Shown here in pieces: positions 34,901 to 46,900 of a DNA stretch of 64,000 bases (the stretch's first letter is position 1; each line of letters starts with the position of its first letter). Origin of the DNA: Zonotrichia leucophrys gambelii (taxonomy: Eukaryota > Chordata > Aves > Passeriformes > Passerellidae); assembly GCF_028769735.1 (NCBI RefSeq), contig NC_088178.1, forward strand, positions 7,010,001-7,074,000, written 5' to 3'. Below the pieces are notes generated by a model. That model was given only the letters and a program-made list of their open reading frames with translations, was not told the origin of the DNA and ran no database searches. The position numbers were made by a program, and so were the translations under genes.

Positions 34901-37900
34901 TGGATCAGCAGTCTAAAACCTAGGGTCACAGTTATGTACATGTCACCTAATTGTAGAGAGCTGTCCTTGCTGTTCAGATGAACATACCTTTTGAGATGTG
35001 GATCATTTCTCTTGTTTAGAGGTCTCCTAGGTGGGCACTCAGTGGCAATTATGCTGAAGGAAAAAGGTGAATATATGCAGTGGTACAATGGTGAACTCCT
35101 GCACATGGCCAAGGAACTGGGCTACAAGCTTTTACCTGCTTTTAACACCACTAGTGGTCTCCCTTATCCAAGAGTAAGTTCTGTTTCTGTAATGCAGGAT
35201 TATACTGTAATCATGACTTCTGCTGTTTTGATTTTATATCTGTTTCCAAAATCATTTCTGTATTTATTAAGTGGCAACAAAATTGAAAACTGATAAATTG
35301 CAGGTACTCTAAGAGCCAGGAGTAGTGAGATATTTACAAAACTAAATTTTCAGGAGCTCTTGTGATGGTTTGAGTTCCTGATTTGTTGCTAAAAAATTGC
35401 TCAGATTAGATTTTTATTCTCTTACTGTATTCTCTTATTCAAATGCCTAGTGAACCAGGCAACAGGATCTTGTTTGGGAGGGTTGAGATTTTGAGTATTT
35501 GTGGATAGTTCTCTGTGCATGTCTAGGTTGGCAGAGCAAAACCAAAGAGATCTGTTTTTTCTTGTCTTTAGAAAGAGCATAGATTATATACTTGCTATAC
35601 AAGGAATGTAAACTCTTTCAGCTGGGAAAAATAAATATTATAATGTCTGATTTTCTCTAGGTTAACTTAAAATTTGGTGTAAGACATCCAGAAGCACGAA
35701 CAGGAACAGAAACTGATACCTGTACAGCTTGTGCTGGTACCTTGATCCTTGAGTTTGCAGCTTTAAGCAGATTCACAGGAACATCTATATTTGAGGTTTG
35801 CTTTCCACAATATCTTATTTTTTGCCTTAACGTAATGTTTACAGTTTGTAATTTTGGAAAAAGAATTCTGAGTTCACTAAATGCATGTCTTAGCTGTGCT
35901 GCACAAAAACTTTTGTATATGTTGAGATTTGTAGTGTTTATGGGTTTTCTTCCAAGGTTTGATTTTTTTCAATAATTTTTTAAATCACAGGAAATAATTT
36001 TGGTTGAAAGTAGTTAGAGTAATACAGAAGTAAACAAATATTCTGAAGATCAGAAGGAGTTCTGAAATTGTTAGACATGAAACTATTCCTATGAATCTAT
36101 TATGAATCCTATTCCTTTCCTGGCATCTTAATTGAAATAGCCAGAAGAATCAGAGTTGAGTGTCTGTGTTTCCCAATTCCCTGTTGCTGTTGTTGTTGCA
36201 GGAATATGCCCGGAAGGCGCTGGATTTTATCTGGGAGAAGAGGCAGCGCAGCAGCAACTTAGTGGGGGTCACCATCAACATCCACACTGGGGACTGGGTC
36301 CGCAAAGGTGGGGCTGAGCCACAGCCAGGGGGGTCTCACCCACCCCCAGCAGGCTTACCTGGGCTGCTGAAAGATGTTAATGGGATAGGCAGTGGAGGAA
36401 CATGCTGCCCCAAAGCCTGGCTCTGGTAGAGAAAGTGGTTTTATTCATGGCAAAGTGTTCCCTGATCCTCTTTAATACCAAGAGGGAAGTGCCTTGGGAT
36501 GAATTTTCAGAGATGGCTATAAATACATGGGAAAAATATAAATAGGATGGGAGAAGTGATGATCTGTGAAATAAGTGTCTTTTAATGCATGTCTGTCCAT
36601 ATTATTATGTGCACTGGTAGTGCAAAGCCTTTGGCATACACACACAGTATTGTGTCTCTGCTTCCATCTGTGCCTTAATTCCAGTGAAAGGAGGCTTTTC
36701 CTTTCACTGGAAGAGCGTTTAGATTTAAAGTGGGAAAATGTGGAAAATACCCATATTGCTACATAAAGTAAACCCACCCTTTTATTTTCACCTGTTCCTA
36801 GACAGTGGAGTTGGAGCAGGAATAGATTCATACTATGAATATTTATTAAAAGCCTATGTCTTGCTGGGAGATGACAGTTTCCTGGAAAGATTTAACACGG
36901 TAAGTTAACACCTTGCTCAGGTTTGTGCCTTCTGCAATACAAATTTCAGAGTAATTGTGTTGTCAGCTGTTAGCCTGAGAAGGGATCTTTAGTAGAATTT
37001 CTATGACTTCTGCTGTGTTCAGTGCCAGCTCTTTTTACTGAGGGTTTTTGCTAATCTTGGGTGATTAGCTGTCACATGAGCAGTTATTTTAACCCTGTCC
37101 AGTAAACCTCAGAACCTTGTAGGCCTTTATCCATGTTCCTAGCATGGGAGAAGCTGTATTTCCAGACCAATACTGCAAATGTTTCTGTAAAAGAACGTAA
37201 GGACCTCTTCTTCCAAACCATTGTACAATTTCATTCTGTCCTGGAGCAACAAAAAAAATCAAAGTGTGAATCTTGCTTTGCACTGCAGATCTTCAGGCCC
37301 AGGATGCATTTAAGTATACAGGCTGAAAACCATTCTCAGTTTTTTTTAATTCACAGATTACTGAGCAGCTTTGGTCAGCATCATAATTCTTTAATAAAAG
37401 CATTATTTATTTTGAAAATAGCATTATCCATTAAATAATTATAGCATTATCCATTAAACAGCAATATCCATTAAAACATCTTAAATCATAAAATTATTTT
37501 ACATCATATAGCATGATTTTTTATGAGAAGTGAATAGTTCCATAGTTAAAGTAGTGATACTTTAGGTGTAATGATGATTTCATGGTCCTAAGTGTTACAT
37601 TTTCCTTGAGATACATCTGTTAAGTGTTTCTGTCAGTTTGGCTGATGTGCTCAGGATTGCACCTTCTGAAAACAAAGTTTGAGATTGGAAGTCAGCAACA
37701 TGGCAAGTGACCTAGAGGGTTTAGAAGTTCTTCTGAGCCATGCAGTCTAGCTGCTTTGTGTGGGTTTTTTAACCTCCTTTTCCTTCTGAGATCCATATGC
37801 TTTGGAATTCTGTTGTTCAGAAAAAGCAATTTCAGCTTTCTTTAGAGTGTGCTTTAAAATTCAGCCAAAACAAATGTGCCTTAACTGTGATATTCCTGGT

Positions 37901-40900
37901 TTATCACATGGCTGCTGGATGTACTTTTGTGTATGTGTATTCCTTGGAAATGTGGTAAGCTGTGCAAGTGTAGTAATGTGGAGTTTTTCATTATTTACTA
38001 CACTTGGTTTTAGTTTGCAAAACTAGAGATGAGAGGCACTGCCAAATGTAATAATGATTGGAGATGTAGTACTGGCTTTTCCATTCAAATGCAATGCCAG
38101 TCTGGTGATCTGTCTCTCTTTTGGGGAATGAATTGATGCAAACTCCTGCTTTTCCTGATGTTTGGCAGCACTATGATGCCATAATGAGATACATCAGCCA
38201 GCCACCTCTTCTCCTTGATGTTCACATTCACAAACCAATGCTAAATGCTCGGACCTGGATGGATTCTCTGCTTGCTTTCTTCCCTGGATTGCAGGTAAGG
38301 TGTAAAACCCATGTACAGATGGTTTTAGTAACAAAGAAATGATTAACTGGGTTGGATGTATGATTTTCAAGCCAAGTGTAGCAATTTGATTTTCAGAAAT
38401 ACTGAGGGAACATCCCTGGCAGTGTCCAAGGCCAGGCTGGACAGGGCTTGGAGCACCCTGGGCTAGAGGAAGGTGTCCCTGCCCATGGCAGGGGGTGGCA
38501 CTGGATGGGCTGTAAGGTCCTTTCCAACCCAAACCATTCTGATTCCATGATTTCTGTACTTATTCTTCCAGTCACTTCAATGCCATGATGCAAGTTAATG
38601 TGCTTTGCTGGCTATGTTGAGTATCAGGACAAGTGTGTTCCTGTAATTTGCTTCCTTCACTCCTAGTCATGAAAATACTCCAATTAAGCTTCCTTTGTAC
38701 TTGTAACTGGTTTTCTACTTTGTGTGCCATTGACATCTTTAAGATAACCTAAATGATGTTTTCAAGTTCTTTGTAAATGTCAGAAGTCCTTGTTCTACAT
38801 GGGCAATAATTTTAATGAGTTCAGTGATTTTGCTTAAAAAACTCTTAAGGAGTAGCTGTGACTTACAGTGATAGGGATTAATAATTACAATATGTAGTGA
38901 CTGCTCTGTGGCTTTACATGAACACACCATGAGTGTTTTTAACCTTGAGTATTAGCCCTATGCTTGGTGAATTAATGATACTTTTATTATTTAATTTTAG
39001 GTGTTGAAGGGTGATATTAGACCTGCTATTGAAACACATGAGATGCTGTATCAGGTTATAAAAAAACATAACTTCCTTCCAGAGGTAAGGTAGTAGTTTT
39101 TTGATTTTGTAAACCAAAAATTTGTAATTTTGATTGTGTAAACGGATTCTTACAATTCTTACATCAATTTGAGCAGTTGCAGATGCCCATTTGAAAAACC
39201 AGCAGGTATATATGTTATTAAAATCAGAGCTTCATTTCCACGGCATTCTTATGTGATTTGCAGTTCTGCAGGTCTGACAGCTGAGAGGATGTTCTGAAAT
39301 TTTGTATAATGACTTTGAAAGTCAGCACACAAACTTACTGCAGATGCTGCAAGTCTTTGAGCAAGTCCATTATTCACAGAAAAGCTTGTTTACCTGCTGA
39401 AGTGTGTGTCTTTAATCTGTGATGACTCAGATTATATTTGAAAGCTTCTGACTCTGGGTTTAATTCTGACTTTCCTCTAGTGTAAGCTTATTTCTCTTAG
39501 AGAACATTTTAATTAACATCACATTCACCTAGTGTGGTTATTGAGAGCAAAGAATTCTAAGCACTGGAATGACTTTTGAGGGCCTTTAAAATGGTGTAAT
39601 TTGGCTCTTTATGGGTTTTTTGTTGTATTTTTTGTGTTTTGTACTTATGAAGGAAACTTTAAAAGGTCAGGTAGTTATATTTAAGCCAACAGACCACCCC
39701 CTAAGCAAAGACTTGTTTTAAATCTTAGTGTGAAATAGTAGTGAATATATGACAGAAGTGGCTTTTCCCAGTGCTCATTAAGAGTGAATAGGTAGGCTAG
39801 GAAATTTTTAGATATCTGACATCTAGCCTGTGGTATTAATTTAGAAACAGCTGCTTAACCATCTGTCAGTGTGCAGTGACACTTGACTGCACTGGAGGTG
39901 TCAGGTGGTAGGTATGTTTGCAAAAATGGTGTTTATCAAAGCTAGGCTGTTCAAGTAAACCTGTGTTTGGTTTGCATTCCTGCATTTATTTTATTTTTGT
40001 CCGTTCTTTTTCATCCTCAGGCATTCACAACAGACTTCAGAGTTCACTGGGCTCAGCATCCTCTGAGGCCTGAATTTGCTGAAAGCACCTACTTCTTGTA
40101 TAAGGTACAGTCACATCCACTCCTCTGACCTTTGAGCACTTTTTCTTGCACCTGGAGTTTTGTTGCTGTTTTATTTCAATACAGAATTGAGTGGCATATC
40201 TCCAGCTTAACTTATCCACTGGAGCCAGTTTAGGATATAAACAAGATGTAATGGTTATAAATTTTTTTTGTTTTATTTCATAGGCTACAGGAGACCCTTA
40301 CTACCTAGAAGTAGGAAAAACCCTCATTGAAAACTTGAACAAGTATGCCAGAGTTCCCTGTGGGTTTGCTGCAATGAAGGATGTTCGTACAGGAAGTCAT
40401 GAAGACAGGTAAAGTTTGTACAATTATCTTTTAAAGCACAAAACACAGAAAAAAAATCAAATTTCCCTGTGTAATTGAATTAAGATTTGAGGAGCTGTCT
40501 GTCTTCACTCTGATAACCAAGCCTTAAATTACCTGTTTGTAATTGCATTGAACTGTAAATGCATTGAAACAAGCTGTGCACTGTTTCAGTAGAGTTATAG
40601 GATGCTCTAGAAGAATATTTTCAGTTTAATAACCTTTCATTTGTCTGAGAGCAATAGATTAATTACTTTCAAGCTAAATATACTTCAAATCTGTAAGTTT
40701 GTCAGGAGGTTTATTTGTTTTTTTCTGTAATGCTGTTTTGTACTGAATGTGCTGAATCATTTCCCTCCAAACACAGCTTCTTCCAAGCAGAAGGAATGCT
40801 AATGGAATTATGTCCAGCAGTGATAGTCATGAAGTCTTCAGAGATGGAGAACTAGGAATATTTATTCTACTGATGTTCTAGAAATGAGCTCTCCCTAAAG

Positions 40901-43900
40901 GATATCCCCTTTTTCTCCACAGGATGGACTCATTTTTCCTGGCTGAGATGTTTAAATATCTGTACCTGCTGTTTGCTGATAAGGAGGACATGATTTTTGA
41001 CATTGAAGATTATATCTTCACCACAGAAGCTCATCTGTTGCCACTCTGGCTCTCCACAACAAACCAAACCATCTCTAAAAAAAATACAGTATGTAACAGC
41101 TCCAGTCTAAATCAGTTTCTGTGGTACACTTCCTTTTTTTTGAGGAGAAATGGAAATAAAATCAGGAAAGATCATAGTTTGAGGAAGTGCACCAGTTTGA
41201 ACACATTGTTTAATAGGCGCTGTTTCATCATATTAACAGTCACAAGAGTAGGAATAATGAGTGGATTCTGCACTGCTGAACCTTGAGATAAAAGATAGGA
41301 ATTATTAGCAAGATTTTAAAATAAAATCATTCCCCACTTCTGTATAAATTGGAAGATAATACAGTAGGATAATTTGTCCCCATCTTTATTTTTTTATTAT
41401 TTTTTCTAAAACCTAAGGTTTTCTTGTTTGTTCTTGTGAACAAATTTTGAAAGGTTTTTTGAAACAGCTGTGGAATTAATTTGACAAGATACAGAGCTAC
41501 AGACAGATTAGGGATGTTTAATCACTTTAGTCCATGCAGTAGGCACCTATTGCATAAATATGAGAACAGTTGTGGGTTTATAAATCACTTAACCTTCCAA
41601 AATAACCTGGAGTGATACAACTGTGCCATGAAGCATCATAAATCTTCACCTTTTTTTGATTTTGTGGTCAACAAGGTGACATAATTTGTCTGTAAGGCAA
41701 TAAGAAAAAGGAAGAAGAGAAAGAGAAAATTATGTCTGAGACCTATTTGTGCTTCTATTTTTAGCATTTTCTAAGAGTTTTAGAATAATGCCTGGATCAG
41801 AGGAAAAGGCTTATATTGTGTGTCAAGCTATATATCCTGGAAAAATCACTGCTTGATGGACTTTAGCATTAAGCAGTGACAAATTTTCAGTTATTTCATC
41901 TTAATGTCAAACACTGGTTATGTTTTAATGGATCATGGATTTGGTGTTAAATGTTCCTTCAGGGTAGAAATCCCACACCCTCTCTGAAATGTTCCTTCCC
42001 TGTGATTTATCTTTCTTCCCTGAGTTTTGGGAACAGGCTGGTTTCTGCACTAAACAAGAAGTTTTCTGAAGGGTCTGAAGGAGCATTTTATCTAACTTTT
42101 GTTCCCAATATAAGAATTTAATACCTTTGAGACAGGCAGGGTTCCCACAGCTGGTGCTGTTCTCAGTGCTGGCCTAACTTAGTTTGTTCTATTGAGAACT
42201 GCAAATGTTAATGAAAAGCCAGTAGAGAGGATAGAATAAATTGCTCAAATGCACTTTTTTAAGCTCTTTGAGTCAAAGCTGCAAATGGGCATAATCCAAG
42301 TAAGCAAAACCCATTGAAAATGGTGTCAGGTGGCTGAAAGGCTGTGACATTGGGTGTTCCTCTTTTATGGAATTTTATCTGAACAGATGGAATGTGTAAA
42401 TGATTTTTAACATAAATACAGTGCTATTAAAACAAACTGTGAGAGAGATACTTGGTGCTATCAACCCAACATCCTGTTTGTATTTGCTCTCATAAACAAG
42501 AAAGGTCATGCATGTCTTAGTAACAGCCCTTTAGGTCTTGGGTTTTAGGGAGCCTTGAAATCCTTGATTTTTTATTGGCCACTATGTTGCAAACAGGAGG
42601 GATGAGTCTTTTTAGGTAGATGAATACTACATAAATTTTTATGGGTTATGAAATGAGCTTGCCAGTTATCTATAGCCAGTTATTTGCTAAGCTAAGGACA
42701 TGCTAAATGTGGCTCCAAACCACCAGACATGTTCCACATGGCTTCACATGTTACAAACCAGCAATTTGTGCAGATGTTCACTCTGCCATTGTTCCTGAAA
42801 ACAGAAATTGTTTGAATTATATAGAGATTCATCCTTGCTCATCCAGACTTGCAAGTCTGTGCGGCTCCTGAGGAGGAGAATCTTTTGTTCACAAGAAAAG
42901 ATGTGACATTTTTAGTAAGAATGACCTAAAGCCTGCAGCTGGTTACACACTGTAAAGCCGGTATCAGGTGAAACCAGAACTACTGCCTTTGCTTGTCCAG
43001 CACATAAAATACAGGGCACTGGCTTTGTCATGAGCAGGTTTGACAAGAACTGTCTACTAGCAGAGGATTAGTTGTTTCTGAAAAAAAAAAAATCTAGAAA
43101 CTGTATATAAATTTAGTAAATTACAAATTAGAATGAGTGTTGTATTCATCTGTCCAAGGGGCTGCAGTGCACCGGCTCCCCCCTGTTGCTGCCAGATGTC
43201 CCCAGAACACAGATGACTTAAGTCACTGATGTTCTTTATGTAAAAACATAACCTGCATTTTGTTTACTCTGTATCTTTGATTTTAGAGCACAGAGTACAC
43301 AGAGCTGGATGACAGCAACTTTGACTGGACCTGTCCAAACACGCAGATCCTCTTCCCAAATGACCCCATGTTTGCCCAGAGCATCCGCGAGCCTCTGAAG
43401 AACGTGGTGGATAAGAGCTGTCCCCGGGGCATTTCCAGAGCGTAAGATGGATGTTTCCTGTCTTTGTTAGCTCAGGACTGAGTGGAACAGGCCCTGCTGT
43501 GCAGGGAAGGAGGGCCATGAGGTGTGCTGGAGCTGGCAGTCCTTTTGGGATGGGCCAAAGGGATGATTCCTGGTCACAGGAAAAAATCGCTTTGGATTTC
43601 TCCCAGCAAAACTCAGTTTGTTTCCAGGTGGAATTAGCAAGTCTTTCAAAGCAAAAGGAGCTGAATGAGCTGATTACCTTGGCTACAGCTCCCTCTTGGA
43701 GTATTGCAGAAAGTGTCTCTATTTGTAAAATACTTTCTGCAGTCTCCTGAACAATTCTGAAAGTCCTCTTTGTAGTAAGGAAATGATGCTGCCACACATA
43801 ACTGCACCCGTTTTGAGGAATTTAGGGCAGTGTTAAGGCTGAGGAAGTTTGTCCTCCTGATCACCTGTTCTGTATTTGTATTTCATGAATAAAACTGAGT

Positions 43901-46900
43901 TGGAACTTTATGGGGCAAGCTGGGTTTGGTCAATGTTGCAATAATGCAGACTCTTTACAAATGAGAGAGTATATGGCAGTTTTGTTATCAATACTTGGGA
44001 GGGAGGTTTTGCACTATAAAATTATTGCTTTTATAAAGACAACTTTATAAAAAAGATAACTTGATTGAGAAGTTGCATTCCACTGAAGCTTGCACTCAGT
44101 GTACCAAGAATTCCAATCTTGTGATGGCAGAGAACTCTAGAACACTAGAGTTCTGTTTCAAGGATAATTTGATTTTTAAAGCTTTGATCTCTGGTGTCTT
44201 TTGGCAGAGAGGAGAGTTTGGGAAGTGGACCAAAACCACCACTGAGAGCCAGAGACTTCATGGCCAGTAATCCTGAGCACCTGGAGATCCTGAAGAAGAT
44301 GGGAGTCAGTTTGATCCACCTGAAAGATGGACGAGTACAGCTAGTGCAGCATGCAGTGCAAGTAAGATGACCTGGCAGGGTTTTATTTTTTAGAGCTCTC
44401 TGCTAAGTCCTCCCAGCAATGATACTTGACACCTGGAGCTTCAGGAGGTACAGCCATCCTGTGGAAGGAGGCACATGAGCTGGATATTGTAGCTATATTT
44501 AGCAGGCTGATGCTTGTTAATATTTTTCTCAACAACACTTTTAACTAATCTTCCACTAAATTAGGTAGAGGCTGCTCAGGTTGAAGTGACGTGGCCAACA
44601 GCATCTTGGCTGAAAACACTGCTTTCAGTGTGAGATACTTCCATCTCTTTATGAGGTCTATATATTGGTATATTTTCACTTTCCTGGCTGCTGCAGGTGC
44701 TAAACCTTTTGTGAAATGATGCTTGAGTGTAAGTGAGCATCCACCTTGTGTGTACAAGTCTTTGTAGCAATGGTCCAGGCAAACACTACTTCAGCTTCTT
44801 TTCCCTGAAATTTCTCAAACATTTAAGATAAAATTGTTTATTGATTGCTTTCTCTGCAGGCAGCAAGTTCCCTGGATGCTGAGGATGGCTTACGGTTCAT
44901 GCAGGAAATGATTGAGCTCTCCAGCCAGCAGCAGAAGGAGCAGCAGCTCCCTCCTCGAGCTGTCCAGATTGTTTCCCATCCCTTCTTTGGCAGGGTAGTC
45001 TTGACTGCTGGGCCAGCACAGTTTGGGATGGACTTGTCCAAGCACAAAGCAGGGGTATGTGAGATGTGGGTGTGTCTGTTCCTCTCTCTGTTGCACAAGC
45101 CTCAGCTCTACAGTGCTGCTGTTGTTTGAGGGCTCCAGCTGATCCTCCAGGTGATCAGTTAATTACAGGGTTAAAATGACAGGCCCAGTGTTGACAATGA
45201 CAGGGGTTACAGTAGTGGGGTGAGTGGCTTATCTGTCTGTGCTCTGCTCCTGAGTCAGCAGCCATGCTTTAGGATTTAAAACACATGCACAGCATGAGTT
45301 GCAAAGCAAGCTCATCCAGTCTGCAGTGCACAGCTAAGGAGATGGTGATTTAGGAGAAGTTTCCCTCTCATGTCAGCCAGGAGCTGGCAGAAGCTTTTTA
45401 GAGTTAGAGCAAGTTGTTCTAAGGAAAGCTTTTCTAAAAGGCTCTGTGTAGATGGAAGAGGGCAATCCACAGAGGCAGGGGTCCCTGTGGGAAGCAGTAG
45501 GAAAACCCATGTTGCAGCCCCAAAGAAGAGTTCCAGACTTTTGCAGTTCATAGGAGAAAAAATTTCCAGAGACAACACTTCCCAGGTGTAGACAAACCAC
45601 ACTGATTATGAGAATTAGGTTTTCATTCAGTCATTCTTTGCTTCTAGAGCTCCACTTTCAAGGCACAGATTGTCTGCACTGACACAAGACAACACTAAAT
45701 GCAGTAGAATGACTGAAGGAACAAAAATACATGGGAATCTTTCACAAGCATGACCATAGTGCTCTAATTCTCTCTTTATTTTTTGTTTTTTCCAAACAGA
45801 CAAGAGGATTCGTTGCAACCATTAAGCCATATAATGGATGCTCAGAGATCACTAATCCTGAGGCAGTGAAAGAGAAAATTGCTTTGATGCAGAGAGGCCA
45901 GTGCATGTTTGCTGAAAAGGCACGAAACATTCAGAAAGCTGGAGCAATAGGAGGCATTGTCATTGGTAAATACAATTCCAGTTTCTTAATTTGTGTAAAT
46001 GTAACCTAATTTTACAGATTTGAAGATACAGGAAAGCTGACAGGCTTTAAGCTGAGAAGCACAGCAATTGTGCTTTCAGAAAATGAAGAGATGTTTGGGG
46101 TTTGTCAGGTTCTGTGCAGACACAAATTGGGATGAGGGGTTGTCAGTGTTTTTGCAGACTAAAAGTTGTTACTTTAGGGATTGCAGGGTGCTGTCAGTAC
46201 TAAATCCTGAGGAGTAATGGGGAAATGAAAAGTGGAGGAAAACACAGGGGAGGCTGTTCCAAGTTCAGCTGATCTAACAGAAGTTTGCCCTTTCCCTGGT
46301 ACTCTCTGCCTAGATGACAACGAGGGCAGCAGCAGTGACACAGCCCCTCTCTTCCAAATGGCTGGGGATGGCAAGAACACAGATGACATCACCATTCCCA
46401 TGCTCTTCCTCTTCAACAAGGAAGGGAACATCATCCTGGATGCCATCCGGGAGTATGAGGCTGTGGAGGTGCTCCTTTCTGATAAAGCAAAAGACAGAGG
46501 TAAGGTTTGAGGTGATTTATGTAAATCTAGCTCCCCTCTGTGCTCTGGCACAGTGGAAAATGGACAGGAATGATTTGCACTGCAGCCCAGAGGTACTGTG
46601 GTTTTCTGTTTGACACTGAAATTAGATTTTTATTAATTTTTTTTTTCTGAGAGATATCATTGATATCCACTCCCCTACAAGGTAACGTCCAGAAATGCTG
46701 TTCCTAAATGTCACTTTGGCTTAGGAGAAAATCCAGCCTTTTGGATTCCTTTTGAACCCTTTTTGTCATCAGCTGCTTTGAAGCAGCATCAGGAACAGCA
46801 TGTTTCCAGTGCCCTACATTGTGAGCATCCCTCCCTCAGCAAGATCCCCAGTGACATTCCTGGGACCCAAAAGGAGAGAGACAAGTGCTGGAACCATTTT

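Noticed and set aside
43451..43797. ORFs on both strands just after EDEM3 exon 15
   Set aside because: They read across the exon 15 donor into intron or antisense to it. The spliced frame joins 43441 to 44208 correctly.
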